Of a stretch of 64,000 bases of DNA, positions 8,703 through 17,690 are shown in pieces (positions within the stretch are counted from its first letter, which is position 1; each line of letters begins with the position of its first letter). This stretch comes from Saccharopolyspora thermophila (GTDB lineage: Bacteria; Actinomycetota; Actinomycetes; Mycobacteriales; Pseudonocardiaceae). The stretch is from positions 1 to 64,000 of the forward strand of contig NZ_BMMT01000008.1 of the NCBI RefSeq assembly GCF_014646075.1, read 5' to 3'. The notes under the pieces are model-generated. The model did not search any database, was not told the DNA's origin, and saw only the letters and a list, made by a program, of their open reading frames with translations. Both the position numbers and the translations under genes were made by a program.

Positions 8703-9245
8703 ATGGCAAGAGGACCTCAGATCGCCATGGCCGTGGCGATCGGCTACGCCCTCGGGCGCACCCGCAAGATGAAGCTGGCGATCGCGCTCGGCGGCATGCT
8801 GGCCGGGCGGCGCTTCAGGACCGGTCCCGGGGGACTTCTGGCGCAGGGCAGCAAGCTCGTCGAAGCCTCCCCGGAACTCAGCAAGCTGACCGGGGACGTG
8901 CGCAAGCACCTCGTGGAGGCAGCCCGCACCGCCGTCATGTCCGCGGCCACCACCAAGATCGACGAACTGGGCGAGGGGCTGAACAGACGGGCCGCCAGCC
9001 TGCGTATCCCGCACTCCCGCAGTGAGGAACCCGCCGAGGAGCGCGGCGAAGAACGGGGTACACGATCGGACGAAGGCCGCGGCGAGGAACGCGCCCGCGG
9101 TGGCGCGGCGCGGGCCAGGTCCACGGCCGGGAAGGCGACGTCGCGCGCCTCCGGCGGCCGGACCGAGCAAGCGCGGGAGCAGCGGCCCAGGCCGCGGCAC
9201 CCCGCCAGGGCACCCGAATCGAGCGGGGGTGGCGGAGATGGCTGA
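8703..9245 (+). CDS. gvpY: GvpY-like gas-vesicle accessory protein
   Basis: 180 residues from an ATG at 8703 with GGGAGG five bases upstream; a frame extending further upstream is rejected for lack of such a site. The N-terminus (MARGPQIAMAVAIGYALGRTRKMKLA) is a Gly/Ala-rich hydrophobic segment, and the C-terminal half is a low-complexity Arg/Glu/Ala tail. In actinomycete gas-vesicle loci a gene of this type, sometimes misannotated as a primase, precedes the SRPBCC gene. Its role is unknown; it may be a membrane-proximal assembly factor. The stop overlaps the next start by 8 bases. Confidence 0.72.
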   Translation: MARGPQIAMAVAIGYALGRTRKMKLAIALGGMLAGRRFRTGPGGLLAQGSKLVEASPELSKLTGDVRKHLVEAARTAVMSAATTKIDELGEGLNRRAASLRIPHSRSEEPAEERGEERGTRSDEGRGEERARGGAARARSTAGKATSRASGGRTEQAREQRPRPRHPARAPESSGGGGDG

Positions 9246-10269
9246 GCAGGGCGAGCGTTCCCCCGGCGTCGGGACGCTGCTGAACGAGCTCCCGATGGAC
9301 GAGCTCAAGAAGGGCGTGTTCAACGTGGCGACCGCGCTCGCCGATCGGGCGGCCGGTTCGCTCACCAATCGGTTGGAGGGCGTCGCGGAGCGATTGACCG
9401 AATCTGCCGGAAACGGCGGGAAGGGCCTCCTGTCGGCGGTGACCGGCGGGGGCGGGATCGGAGGAGCCGTGCTCAAGTCAGCGGTCGGCGGCGGGCTCAA
9501 CAAGGTCAAGGACAAGGCGGCCGGGTTGCTCGGTGGCGGGAAGGCCGGCGGCGGCAAGAAGCGCGCCAACGTGGTCAACATCGTCGAGCACATCGACGTC
9601 GGGCTGCCGCTCCGCGTCGTCTACGACCAGTGGACGCAGTTCGAGGAGTTCCCCAGCTGGACCAGGAAGGTCAACAGCGTGGAGCAGGAGAGCGATGAGA
9701 AGCTCCTCTGGAAGGCGCAGATCTTCCTGTCCCACCGGGACTGGGAGGCCACCATCGTCGAGCAGGTTCCCGACGAGCGGATCGTGTGGACCTCCAAGGC
9801 CGCCAAGGGAACCGTGGACGGCAGCGTCACCTTCCACGAGCTGGCGCCGAACATGACGCGCGTTCTGCTGGTCATCGAGTACCGCCCGAAGGGCTTCTTC
9901 GAAAAGACCGGGAACCTCTGGCGGGCCCAGGGCCGCCGCGTCCGCTCGGACCTGCGGCACATCAAGCGACACATGATGACCCGCACGATCCTCGAGCAGG
10001 ACAAGATCGAGGGCTGGCGCGGCGAGATCCGCGACGCCGAGGTCGTCCGCAGCCACGAGGACGCCCTGCGCGACGAGGAGGAGTACGCCACCGAGGAACA
10101 GGGTGAGGAGTACGGCTCCGAGGAGCGAGACGAGGACGAGCGCGGCTACGAGGACGAGTACGAGGACTACGGCGGAGGCGAGGACTACGAGCCGGACGAG
10201 GAGGAGTCCGGCGAGCGCGACACCCGTCGGCGCGAACGGGTGCGGTCCGGCGCAGGAGGTGACAGATGA
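9238..10269 (+). CDS. gvpZ: GvpZ-like SRPBCC protein
   Basis: 343 residues from an ATG at 9238 inside the end of the previous gene. The N-terminal third is helical and Gly-rich. Residues about 120-260 form an SRPBCC/START-like fold ([34 protein letters not shown]-type strands, then a long C-terminal helix near [14 protein letters not shown]), the polyketide-cyclase/dehydrase superfamily that binds hydrophobic ligands. The last 70 residues are extremely acidic and Tyr-rich. SRPBCC proteins are constant members of actinomycete gvp operons; a chaperone-like role in assembly is inferred. The stop overlaps gvpA (ATGA). Confidence 0.8.
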   Translation: MAEQGERSPGVGTLLNELPMDELKKGVFNVATALADRAAGSLTNRLEGVAERLTESAGNGGKGLLSAVTGGGGIGGAVLKSAVGGGLNKVKDKAAGLLGGGKAGGGKKRANVVNIVEHIDVGLPLRVVYDQWTQFEEFPSWTRKVNSVEQESDEKLLWKAQIFLSHRDWEATIVEQVPDERIVWTSKAAKGTVDGSVTFHELAPNMTRVLLVIEYRPKGFFEKTGNLWRAQGRRVRSDLRHIKRHMMTRTILEQDKIEGWRGEIRDAEVVRSHEDALRDEEEYATEEQGEEYGSEERDEDERGYEDEYEDYGGGEDYEPDEEESGERDTRRRERVRSGAGGDR

Positions 10270-10676
10270 CTGTCGCGAGCACCCAGGGCGGCGGCTCGCA
10301 GGTACAGCGGGCGTCGGCCAGCACCCTCGCTGACGTGGTGGGGCAGATCCTGGACAAGGGCCTGGTGATCGACGCGTTCGTCCGGGTCTCCCTGGTCGGC
10401 ATCGAGGTGGTCACCGTCGACGCCCGCGTCGTGGTGGCCGGTGTGGACACCTACCTGCGGTTCGCCGAGGCGACCAACCGGCTGGACCTGGAGGCCAAGG
10501 GCGGCAAGGACCTGCCCGAGCTGATGGAGGGCATGCAGCAGGGCGGCGTCGAGAGCAAGACCAAGGGCGTGATCGACGCGGCCAAGGACAAGTACGACGA
10601 GTTCCGGGACAGCGACCGGGAGCGCCAACCCGCCCGCCGGCGCGAACCGGGCGGCCGGGGACGTGACGACCGATGA
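10266..10676 (+). CDS. gvpA: Gas-vesicle structural protein GvpA
   Basis: 136 residues; the ATG at 10266 overlaps the previous stop and follows a strong AGGAGGTGACAG site. Residues about 15-75 carry the conserved GvpA core ([44 protein letters not shown]), the small amphipathic protein that polymerises as ribs of the gas-vesicle shell. Canonical GvpA is near 70 residues, so this one carries an extra, highly charged tail of about 55 residues, as actinomycete homologues tend to. Of the three GvpA-superfamily proteins in the operon it is closest to the shell protein. Confidence 0.92.
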   Translation: MTVASTQGGGSQVQRASASTLADVVGQILDKGLVIDAFVRVSLVGIEVVTVDARVVVAGVDTYLRFAEATNRLDLEAKGGKDLPELMEGMQQGGVESKTKGVIDAAKDKYDEFRDSDRERQPARRREPGGRGRDDR

Positions 10677-11464
10677 CCACGCATGCGGAACGCGGCGAAG
10701 AGGTGCTGGCGGAAGCGCCCGTGGGTGACCGCGGGGTCTACGTGTACGGCGTCATCCGGGAGCCCGGGGAACTGCCGGGCGACCTCGGAGCGGTCGGCGA
10801 CGAGGACGCGGCGGTCCGCCTGGTGTCGCACGAGGGGCTGGCCGCGTTGGTCAGCGACATCCACCTGACCCGGCCGCTGGGCACACCGGACGACCTGTTC
10901 GCCCACGAGCGGGTCCTCGACACCGTCGCGGAGCACACCACCGTGCTGCCGATGCGTTTCGGCGGGGTGGTGGCCGGCGAGGACGCGGTAACCGGCGAAC
11001 TGCTGGCGCCCAACCGGGAGTTCTTCGAGTCCACGCTCGACGAGCTCGAGGGCACGGTGCAGTTCGTGCTGCGGGGCCGCTACGTCGATTCGGCGCACCT
11101 GCGCGAGATCGTCACCGAGGAACCCGAGGTGGGGGCGCTGCGCGAGCGGCTGCGGAACCTGCCGGAGGACGCCGGGTACGACGAACGTTTGCGGCTGGGC
11201 GAAGTGGTGAGCGCAGCCGTGGCGGCGAAGCGGCAGGCCGACGCGGCGCACCTGGCCGACGCCGTGTCGTCGGCCGTCGTCGCCACCGCCCCGCACGAGG
11301 TGGTCGGTGAGGAGGAGGCACTCGACGTGGCCTGCCTGGTCGAACGCGAGCGGCAGGACCAGTTCGAGCACGTCGTGGACGAACTCGCCGAGCACTGGCG
11401 CGGACGCATCCAGCTGCGCCAGGTGGGGCCGCTGGCGCCCTACGACTTCGTGCCGGAGGGCTGA
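10673..11464 (+). CDS. gvpF: GvpF/GvpL-family protein (first copy)
   Basis: 263 residues beginning at an ATG that overlaps the gvpA stop. It shows the family pattern: [14 protein letters not shown] near the start, an LPMRFGGVV motif near residue 100, a helical middle with [11 protein letters not shown], and the terminal motif GPLAPYDFV. GvpF is an accessory protein that interacts with GvpA subunits and is needed early in vesicle nucleation. Its position directly after gvpA supports that role. A second family member lies at 12528. Confidence 0.92.
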   Translation: MTTHAERGEEVLAEAPVGDRGVYVYGVIREPGELPGDLGAVGDEDAAVRLVSHEGLAALVSDIHLTRPLGTPDDLFAHERVLDTVAEHTTVLPMRFGGVVAGEDAVTGELLAPNREFFESTLDELEGTVQFVLRGRYVDSAHLREIVTEEPEVGALRERLRNLPEDAGYDERLRLGEVVSAAVAAKRQADAAHLADAVSSAVVATAPHEVVGEEEALDVACLVERERQDQFEHVVDELAEHWRGRIQLRQVGPLAPYDFVPEG

Positions 11465-11465
11465 C

Positions 11466-11714
11466 ATGGGGCTCATCACCGGACTGCTCACCCTCCCGAT
11501 GGCGCCGGTGCGTGGCGCGGTCTGGGTGGCCAGGCAGCTGAAGCAGCAGGCCGAGCAGGAGTACTACAACCCGGCCGTGATCCGGCAGCAGCTGGCGGAG
11601 GTCGACGACGCGCACGCCGCCGGGGAACTCACCGACGAGCAGCGCGACGAGCTCCAGCGGCAGCTGCTCGGACGCATCTACGAGGCGCAACAGCGGCCGA
11701 CCGAGGAGATGTGA
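11466..11714 (+). CDS. gvpG: GvpG gas-vesicle protein
   Basis: 82 residues from an ATG one base after the gvpF stop. Typical GvpG features are the hydrophobic N-terminus (MGLITGLLTLPMAPVRGAVW) followed by an amphipathic helical region with QQAEQEYYNPAVIRQQL and a C-terminal RDELQRQLLGRI segment. GvpG is an essential accessory protein that works with GvpF/L in assembly. Confidence 0.92.
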   Translation: MGLITGLLTLPMAPVRGAVWVARQLKQQAEQEYYNPAVIRQQLAEVDDAHAAGELTDEQRDELQRQLLGRIYEAQQRPTEEM

Positions 11715-11717
11715 CCA

Positions 11718-12128
11718 GTGGCCACAGCGCGGGACGACGACCGCCGCGGTGCGCCGGCGGAACGTCCGAGGCGCCCCCGGGCGCGGGAGCCCGACGGGGA
11801 CGAGGCCCATGCGCGTCCGCGGCGACCCGCCGAGGATGACGACCGGCCCCGCAGCGCACCACCCGCGCTGAAGGCGCCGCAGGCCGCCCGCATGGCGGTG
11901 CGGCACGTGGCGGAGATGACCGGCAAGGACGCCGAGGGGGTCACCTCCCTGCAGCGGTCCGACGAGGGGTGGCTGGTGCACGTCGAGGTCGTCGAAACGC
12001 ATCGCGTCCCCGACACCATGGACATCCTGGCCGTGTACGAGGTGCAGCTGGACGAGGACGGGGACCTGCTGTCGTACCGGAGGATCGACCGCTACGCGCG
12101 AGGACGAGGCCGGAGCGACGAGGGATGA
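11718..12128 (+). CDS. gvpO: GvpO gas-vesicle protein
   Basis: 136 residues from a GTG at 11718, three bases after gvpG. The first 55 residues are a disordered Arg/Asp/Pro-rich extension. The GvpO domain follows: AVRHVAEMTGKDAEGVTSLQ, a GWLVHVEVVE strand, then ILAVYEVQLDEDGDLLSYRR and IDRY. GvpO is required for vesicle formation in haloarchaea, possibly through regulation or assembly. In Streptomyces loci gvpO usually leads the operon; here it sits inside it. The stop overlaps the next ATG. Confidence 0.9.
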   Translation: MATARDDDRRGAPAERPRRPRAREPDGDEAHARPRRPAEDDDRPRSAPPALKAPQAARMAVRHVAEMTGKDAEGVTSLQRSDEGWLVHVEVVETHRVPDTMDILAVYEVQLDEDGDLLSYRRIDRYARGRGRSDEG

Positions 12129-12535
12129 CCGATCAAGGGCACGCATACGGCGGACGGGCGCGGGCACCTGCCTGGTACGGGCAGCAGCAGGCGGCACCCG
12201 CCAGACAGGAGTCCGCGAACCTCGCGGACATCCTGGAACGGGTGCTGGACAAGGGCATCGTCATCGCCGGCGACATCCAGATCAACCTGCTCGACATCGA
12301 GCTGCTCACCATCAAGTTGCGCCTCGTGGTGGCCTCCGTGGACCGGGCGCGCGAGATGGGCATCGACTGGTGGGAGCACGACCCGTCGCTGTCGTCGGGT
12401 CGCCGCGGGCGCCTCGCCGAGGAGAACCGGCGCCTGCGCGCCCGCGTGCGGGAACTGGAGGCCAGCGGATCGCCGGAGGCCGTCGGGCCGGGCGAGGACG
12501 CGGACGAGGACATCGAGGAGCGGGACCGTGAGTGA
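12125..12535 (+). CDS. gvpJ: GvpJ, minor GvpA-superfamily protein
   Basis: 136 residues from an ATG at 12125 (ATGA overlap). Residues about 30-85 carry the GvpA/J/M core (LADILERVLDKGIVIAGDIQIN, IELLTIKLRLVVASVDRAREMG), followed by WWEHDP, a diagnostic GvpJ extension, and a charged helical tail. GvpJ is a minor shell or nucleation component needed for tip formation. It differs from GvpA in having an acidic GDIQINL strand. Confidence 0.9.
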   Translation: MTDQGHAYGGRARAPAWYGQQQAAPARQESANLADILERVLDKGIVIAGDIQINLLDIELLTIKLRLVVASVDRAREMGIDWWEHDPSLSSGRRGRLAEENRRLRARVRELEASGSPEAVGPGEDADEDIEERDRE

Positions 12536-13322
12536 GTCGGTGACCTACGTCTACGGGGTCGTGCGCAACCCGGCCCACGATCCGCAGCTGGACGTCGAGG
12601 GCATCGCCGGGGCTCCGGTCCGGCTCGTGCGCTGCGGAGACCTCGCGGCGCTCGCCGGTTCTGTCGACGCTGCGGAGTTCGGCGAACAGGGTCTCCGGGA
12701 GAACCTGGAGGACCTGGCGTGGCTGGAGCGCACCGCACGGGCGCACAACCGCGTCGTCGCCGCGGCAGCGGCCATCGTGCCCGTGGCGCCGCTGGGGCTG
12801 GCGGCGGTCTACTTCGACGACGACGGGGTGCGCGCCGCGCTGACCGAACGGGCCGAGGCATTCACCGAGGTGCTCGACCGGATCTCCGGTCGCGCGGAGT
12901 GGGGCGTGAAGATCTTCGCGGACCTGGACGATCCCGCGCTGCGGTCCGGTGGGGGACACGATTCCGCAGCGGCCGAGGGACCGGGCTCCGCCTACCTGCG
13001 CCAGCTGCGGGAACGCCGGGAGAGCCGGGTCAACGCCGAACACGCCGCCCTGGAACTGGCCGGGGACCTGCACGCCGAACTGGCCGAGCTCGCCGACGCC
13101 ACCCGCACCCACCCGCCGCAGAACCGCCAGCTCGCCGGGTACGAGGGCCGAATGGTGCTCAACGCCGCCTACCTCGTCGCCGATCAGGTGGCCGAGGAGT
13201 TCACCGCCGCGGTGCGGGACGCGGCCGAGCGCGGCACGGGCCTGCGCATCGAGCTGACCGGGCCGTGGCCGCCCTACTCGTTCGCGGTCGTCCGGGAACC
13301 GGAGCGGGAGGGAACGCCGTGA
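12528..13322 (+). CDS. gvpL: GvpL/GvpF-family protein (second copy)
   Basis: 264 residues from a GTG at 12528 overlapping gvpJ. It has the VTYVYGVVRNPAHDP start, a central IVPVAPLGLAAVYFDD segment in place of the LPMRFG motif of the first copy, WGVKIF, an RESRVNAEHAALE helix region, and the terminal GPWPPYSFAVV. It is clearly paralogous to the 10673 gene but divergent, matching the usual F plus L pair in which GvpL acts as a scaffold contacting several Gvp proteins. Confidence 0.92.
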   Translation: MSESVTYVYGVVRNPAHDPQLDVEGIAGAPVRLVRCGDLAALAGSVDAAEFGEQGLRENLEDLAWLERTARAHNRVVAAAAAIVPVAPLGLAAVYFDDDGVRAALTERAEAFTEVLDRISGRAEWGVKIFADLDDPALRSGGGHDSAAAEGPGSAYLRQLRERRESRVNAEHAALELAGDLHAELAELADATRTHPPQNRQLAGYEGRMVLNAAYLVADQVAEEFTAAVRDAAERGTGLRIELTGPWPPYSFAVVREPEREGTP

Positions 13323-13546
13323 CCGCCGAGGTGACCCAGCGAGCGCTCGACCCGGTCGGCGAGGTGCGCGAGATCGCCCTGGTGGACCTGCTGGACCGGC
13401 TGCTGGCCGGTGGCGTCGTGGTGACCGGCGACGTGACGATCTCGCTGGCCGGCGTGGACCTGGTGCAGGTGTCGCTGCGCGCGATCATCACCTCGATCCA
13501 GGAGTCGGACCCCGATGTCCGGGACTGGGAGGTCACCGATGGCTGA
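13319..13546 (+). CDS. gvpS: GvpS, short GvpA-superfamily protein
   Basis: 75 residues from a GTG at 13319 overlapping gvpL (GTGA). It contains only the GvpA core: LVDLLDRLLAGGVVVTGDVTIS, DLVQVSLRAIITSI. In actinomycete operons this third family member, called GvpS or GvpM, is a minor component near gvpK. The stop overlaps the gvpK start by 8 bases. Confidence 0.88.
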   Translation: MTAEVTQRALDPVGEVREIALVDLLDRLLAGGVVVTGDVTISLAGVDLVQVSLRAIITSIQESDPDVRDWEVTDG

Positions 13547-13853
13547 GCCGGGCGAACCGCGCCGCGCGGGCAGGCTGCCGCGCCGCGTCGACGCCGATGC
13601 CGAGTCGGTGCGCCGCGACCTGGTGCGCCTGGTGCTGACCATCGTGGAACTCGTGCGCCAGCTCATGGAGCGCCAGGCGCTGCGCCGCGTGGAGAGCGGC
13701 ACGCTCGCCGAGGAGCAGGTCGAGGACCTTGGCCTGGCCCTCATGGAGCTGGAGCAGGCGATGGCCGAGCTGCGGGACCACTTCGGCTTCACCGAAGCGG
13801 AGCTGAACCTGGACCTCGGCCCCCTCGGCCCTCTTCTGCCTCGGGACGGGTAG
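13539..13853 (+). CDS. gvpK: GvpK gas-vesicle protein
   Basis: 104 residues from an ATG at 13539; an earlier in-frame ATG at 13515 lies inside gvpS and is less likely. It has the all-helical GvpK pattern: VDADAESVRRDLVRLVLTIV, ELVRQLMERQALRRVESG, then VEDLGLALMELEQAM and a C-terminal GPLGPLLP. GvpK is needed for assembly in several systems. It ends the operon; the operon has no gvpN ATPase. Confidence 0.93.
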   Translation: MAEPGEPRRAGRLPRRVDADAESVRRDLVRLVLTIVELVRQLMERQALRRVESGTLAEEQVEDLGLALMELEQAMAELRDHFGFTEAELNLDLGPLGPLLPRDG

Positions 13854-13879
13854 GAGAGACCCGGCGTCGTACTGCGAGG

Positions 13880-14041
13880 TCAGCGGGCACGGAACCGCCT
13901 GGTGGTCGTCCGCCTGGTGCGCCGCCAGCGCAAGGTCCATTCCCACGGCCCCAGCCTGACCGAGTACCCCCGCGTGCCCAGCGGCGTGCGGTGGCGGCAG
14001 ACCGGACACCTGGACTGCCTGCGAAGTCGGGAAACCCTCAT
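13880..14041 (-). CDS. Small basic protein with one CxxC
   Basis: 53 residues from an ATG at 14041 with AAAGGAG eight bases upstream, a good site on this strand. The product is very basic (about one third Arg) and has one CPVC motif followed by an aromatic segment (RGYSVRLGPWEWTLRWRR). A single CxxC could bind zinc as a dimer or mark a decayed ribbon. It is convergent with gvpK. I know no family for it; the ribosome binding site is the main support. Confidence 0.45.
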   Translation of the reverse strand: MRVSRLRRQSRCPVCRHRTPLGTRGYSVRLGPWEWTLRWRRTRRTTTRRFRAR

Positions 14042-14199
14042 GTGACCGTCTCCTTTCGTGCGCGTCCCTCGGGTACCCGGGCGCGGGCCCGCCTGCGCAT
14101 CGGCGGGTGGTGTCGCGGTGACGTCGCGGTGATGCATGGTCCGGTGCCGGACCGGGTAGTCGATCCGGTATCCACGCAGTCGGCGTAAGGAGACCCGCG

Positions 14200-14472
14200 A
14201 TGGGCATTCTCAGCTGGATCTTGTTCGGACTCATCGCCGGCGTGATCGCCAAGTTCATCCTCCCGGGCAAGGACCCGGGCGGGATCATCCTGACCATCCT
14301 GATCGGCATCGCCGGTGGCCTGCTCGGCGGCTGGGTGAGCACCGCGCTGGCCGGTGGCGAGGGAGTCACCGGGTTCAACCTGATGAGCTTCGTGTGGGCG
14401 GTGGTCGGGTCCCTGATCCTGTTGGCCATCTACCGCGTGATCTTCCACCGCAAGCGCGGGCTCCGCGTCTGA
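14200..14472 (+). CDS. GlsB/YeaQ/YmgE-family stress membrane protein
   Basis: 90 residues, ATG at 14200 after AAGGAGACCCGCG. Three predicted membrane helices (ILSWILFGLIAGVIAKFILPG; GGIILTILIGIAGGLLGGWV; NLMSFVWAVVGSLILLAIYRVI) with a GKDPGG turn are typical of the transglycosylase-associated/GlsB family, small inner-membrane proteins induced by stress. It is probably monocistronic, since a terminator-like hairpin follows. Confidence 0.93.
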   Translation: MGILSWILFGLIAGVIAKFILPGKDPGGIILTILIGIAGGLLGGWVSTALAGGEGVTGFNLMSFVWAVVGSLILLAIYRVIFHRKRGLRV

Positions 14473-14487
14473 GTCCGCCAGCGGATC

Positions 14488-14522
14488 GGTGCCGCCTGCC
14501 GGCTCGGTCGGCGGCGCCTTTG
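14488..14522 (+). terminator. Rho-independent terminator-like hairpin
   Basis: Nine-bp arms at 14488-14496 and 14510-14518 (one G-T pair) close a GC-rich stem with a 13-base loop, followed by TTTGTGT. It starts 15 bases after the GlsB-family stop. Confidence 0.7.
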
Positions 14523-14690
14523 TGTCTACAAAGGACAAAGCTGGTCACGAGGCCGGGTTCATCGGCTTTCGATGGGCAGACGGGTCCGCAAGCTGTCCCG
14601 GGTGGTAGTGGGGTTGCCTCGACAACGCGTGGTGTCCCACTTTTCGCGGTGACGGGGCCGGGGCGGAGCACCACGAGCTGCCCGAGGCGG

Positions 14691-15521
14691 TCAGCGAAGG
14701 TCGGTGATGGCCTGGCCGGTTGCCGGGTCGCAGGGGTAGGAGACGTGCTGGTGGACCATCGTCCACCTGCCGTTCCTGCGCTGGAAGATCCGCGTTCCCC
14801 GGGACCAGCTCTCGATGGTCCGGCCGTCCGGCTGCTGGGCTCGCATCCGGTTGAGGCCCCACGTGGCGGCGAGGTCGTCACGGACCAGGATGTGCAGGTC
14901 CGGCACCTGCCAGTCGACCGGTCCAACCGACGCTTCCAGGCCGGCCCGGCAGACCTCGCGGACCTCGCTCCCGCCGACGTGCTCCAGGCGTTCTTCGTGC
15001 TCGTAGGAGACCACGTCGTCGGCGATGTACTCCATCAGCCCGTCCAGGTCCTTGGCCGCCGTCCGGTCGAACCACTGCTGGTGAATCCGGCGCACTTCCT
15101 CGGCCGCCGCTTCCGGTGCAGCGTCCTCGTACGGGAAGGAGTGGTGCTCGTGGGCGATGACCCAGCGACCCTGTTCCTTGCGCAGTCCGAGGGTGAGCCG
15201 GAGTCGCTGCTCGGGGTTGCGGGCCAAATCCTCCGGTGTTCCGCAACGCAGCAGGGCGTGGGCGAAGGCGACGTCGGCGCCGGCGGTGATGTCCAGCGAC
15301 ACGATCTCGAACGATCCGCCTCTCGCGCCTGCCACTCAAAGAACGGCGGCCACGTCTCGCGGTAGGCGTCGACGCCGTGGACGCCGTCGTGGGGTGGTGG
15401 CACGTCGAACATCACGATGTCGTCGGCGTGATCCGCGAGGACGCCGTTCAGGTCGCGGGCGCGCACCGCCGCGGCCCACCTCCTCGATCAGGGCTCGGAT
15501 CTGCTCTTGGTCAGCCGACAC
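14691..15521 (-). pseudogene. SnoaL/NTF2-like protein with two frameshifts
   Basis: The natural start is a GTG at 15521 with AGGAGG upstream (SADQEQIRALIEE). A one-base insertion near 15490 moves the conserved sequence (VRARDLNGVLADHADDI, DVPPPHDGV, ETWPPFFEW) into another frame. A compensating one-base loss near 15325 returns it to the first frame, which then reads intact to 14691 (FEIVSLDITAGADVAFAHAL, IHQQWFDRTAAKDLDGLMEY). The whole comprises two NTF2-like SnoaL domains, small cone-shaped folds used by hydrolases and isomerases. In the uncorrected frame a TGA lies at 15336-15338. Either the gene is dead or the sequence contains two indel errors. Confidence 0.75.
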
Positions 15522-15620
15522 CGCTCGCCTCCTGTTCCGCTGGAGCCTGACGTGCACCTGGGTGGACCGCACACCCCGGCAGAACTCATCGCTACCTGGA
15601 CAGATTCCTGCGGCGGGGGC

Positions 15621-16433
15621 TCAGGATGCGTCCGCGCTCCTCGCGGGTCGCGGCCCGAGCCGTTCCGCGAAGAGCGCCATGACCCGGTCCAGGGCATCCC
15701 GGGTGGGGTGGCCTGGTTCGTCGACGAGGTCGACCGTCAGCACCGAGTGCGCGTTCTCCGGGATGCCGTGGGGATTGCCGGGTGACGAGTCGATCTCGAT
15801 GCTCTCGAACGCCGTGCCCAGTGTCCGGCGCAGCGTCTCGAACCGCTCCGGGGGCGACTGCCGGTCGCGGGTGAACCGCAGCCCGAGCACGCACAAGCCG
15901 TCATCCTGCGCGCGCTGCTGGATCCGGCGCTGGTCGTCCGGGGCGAGCCCGAGGGCGGCACGTCTGCGGCGTCCGATCGGCGCGGGCAGCGCCGGTTGGC
16001 TCACCACGGCCGCGACGACGGCCGGTTCGAGCGCGGTGGCCAGGGCGAAACCGCCGCTGAAGCACATGCCGACCACACCGACCCCGCCGCACTCGGCGAA
16101 CGCTCGAGCGGCCAGTGCCCGGAGCCAGGTCACCACCCCGCTGGTGCGATCGGTCAGCATCGCGAACTCCCGCGCGACGCACGCCCGAGCCACCGAACGG
16201 CGGATCGCGGCGCTGCTGTGTGGTTCACCCGGGCGACCCACCAGCGACGGCAGGTACACGGTGTAACCGGCGTCGACCAGACGCCGTGCGAACGCTACGA
16301 CGCCTGGGTGCACCCCGGGCATCTCGTGAATGACGATCACCGCGGGCCCCGCGCCGGCCCGGTAGACGTCGTGCACGAGACCGGCGTAGCTGAACGACGA
16401 CCGCGCGAAACCCGCCAGCACCTGCTGCTCCAT
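15621..16433 (-). CDS. Dienelactone hydrolase-family protein
   Basis: 270 residues from an ATG at 16433, chosen because GGAGGAGG lies directly upstream (an earlier in-frame ATG overlaps that site). It is an alpha/beta hydrolase: the oxyanion region GPAVIVIHEMPGVHPG, the nucleophile elbow GVVGMCFSGGFA with Cys as nucleophile as in dienelactone hydrolases, and a C-terminal catalytic His near NAHSVLTVD. The family hydrolyses cyclic enol-lactones in aromatic degradation, but many members have other ester substrates. It is on the same strand as the frameshifted SnoaL gene, separated by about 100 bases. The substrate is unknown. Confidence 0.88.
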   Translation of the reverse strand: MEQQVLAGFARSSFSYAGLVHDVYRAGAGPAVIVIHEMPGVHPGVVAFARRLVDAGYTVYLPSLVGRPGEPHSSAAIRRSVARACVAREFAMLTDRTSGVVTWLRALAARAFAECGGVGVVGMCFSGGFALATALEPAVVAAVVSQPALPAPIGRRRRAALGLAPDDQRRIQQRAQDDGLCVLGLRFTRDRQSPPERFETLRRTLGTAFESIEIDSSPGNPHGIPENAHSVLTVDLVDEPGHPTRDALDRVMALFAERLGPRPARSADAS

Positions 16434-16723
16434 GATCGGACCTCCTCCGGTCATCATGAACCAGCGTCGATCCACCCATTCGGAGGTGACCGCTGGCGTC
16501 GATCCCGACGCGGCGGATCCCGCGGGTGCGGGACCTGGGTGCTCGCCCCCGGCGGTGATGGCAGGAAATGCAACGATTTCATCTACAGTGGACACATTGA
16601 GAGGGTGCGCGGCCGGCCTCGGGAAGGTGCCGCAGACGATGTGGATGGTGCACCGGTGAGCCGGACACAGCGTCGGGCGGCGGGTCCGCACCGGTGCCGG
16701 ACCCGCCGCCCGCTCAGCGCGAG

Positions 16724-17065
16724 TTACCAGACGTTGCCGCCGCCGTGCCCGCCGATGCCGCCGCCGCCCCAGCCATCGCCGCCGATGCCCGGACCGCCGT
16801 GGCCGCCGTCGCCGCCGTGACCGGCGAGCGACCCGAAGCCGTTGGCGTCGCCGCCACCGCCGCCGTCGCCGCCGGAGCCGCCGCCCTGGCCGCCGCCGGT
16901 GCCGCCGCCGTCACCGCCGTCGCCGCCGTTGATCACGATGGGCCCCCAGCCCCAGTCCCAGCCATGTCCGAACGGGAACGCCGACATGACCGTGCGCGTG
17001 GGCAGGAACTCCACGCGCTGGTCGTCGAGCTCCGCCGAGCTCACACCTCGAGTGCCTTCGAACAC
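16724..17065 (-). CDS. Leader-plus-glycine-rich small protein, copy 1
   Basis: 113 residues from a GTG at 17065 with GGAGG five bases upstream; the frame is open further upstream but without support. The N-terminal 40 residues contain SSAELDDQRVEFLPTRTVMS, nearly the same as the segment SSAELADQRVAFLPARTVMS of the protein at 19209. After an aromatic spacer (FGHGWDWGWGPI) the rest is a Gly-rich tract of GGDGG and GHGG units ending NVW. The conserved head plus variable low-complexity tail resembles a precursor peptide with leader and core. A role as substrate of the RRE-M50 protease nearby is an inference. Confidence 0.75.
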   Translation of the reverse strand: MFEGTRGVSSAELDDQRVEFLPTRTVMSAFPFGHGWDWGWGPIVINGGDGGDGGGTGGGQGGGSGGDGGGGGDANGFGSLAGHGGDGGHGGPGIGGDGWGGGGIGGHGGGNVW

Positions 17066-17690
17066 TTGGTCCTCCCTCGTCGATTGGGCTCGGAATCCAT
17101 GCGGAGATCGATGCCCGAACAAGGTCGCAACCCCCAGATCCCCTATTTCCAACACCCCAGATTCGTTGGCATCAGCACGGAGGGTAGGAGAAGCGTCAGT
17201 GCAGCGCAGCCCGAAAGTGTTCGAAAGCAATTTCGCCGCTTCGGGTGACAGCGAGTGCAATTCATCCCCCAGTTGATTTTGCGGGGTGCGCGCACGGGTT
17301 TTGACCAGGCAGGACTGTCGGTGAGCAGCTTGGCTCGCGAATCCGTTCGGCACTGCGCCGCCTGTTCGCGACAGTCACCGCGGTGGGATGGCAGCGTGCC
17401 GATGTTTGTGGGTGAGAAATCGAGTTGTTGTGATAATGCGAAGTTCCGTAATTCTCGGGAGCCTGCCGCGTCGCCGTCGGCGACCCCGGCCGGATCCAAG
17501 CCCGGAGGCTGGACCGGTCGAGACGTGGCGTCCCGGCGCGCCGGGCGCGGCCCCCGTTAGCGGTACCGGGTGACGGTCGGCCCCGATTCGCCCGACACCA
17601 CCGCCAAGATCCCCGCTTTCTGGATCATCTGGCCTAAGCTCGGCGGCTGTTTGGCCCAGTCCCATCACCCTGGGTGAGGAGAAAACATCG
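17066..17690. other. Intergenic region between divergent Gly-rich genes
   Basis: 625 bases between the minus-strand small protein (start 17065) and the plus-strand secreted protein (start 17691). Base composition falls around 17100-17480, which fits promoters. No open frame with a ribosome binding site or known domain was found. Confidence 0.45.
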
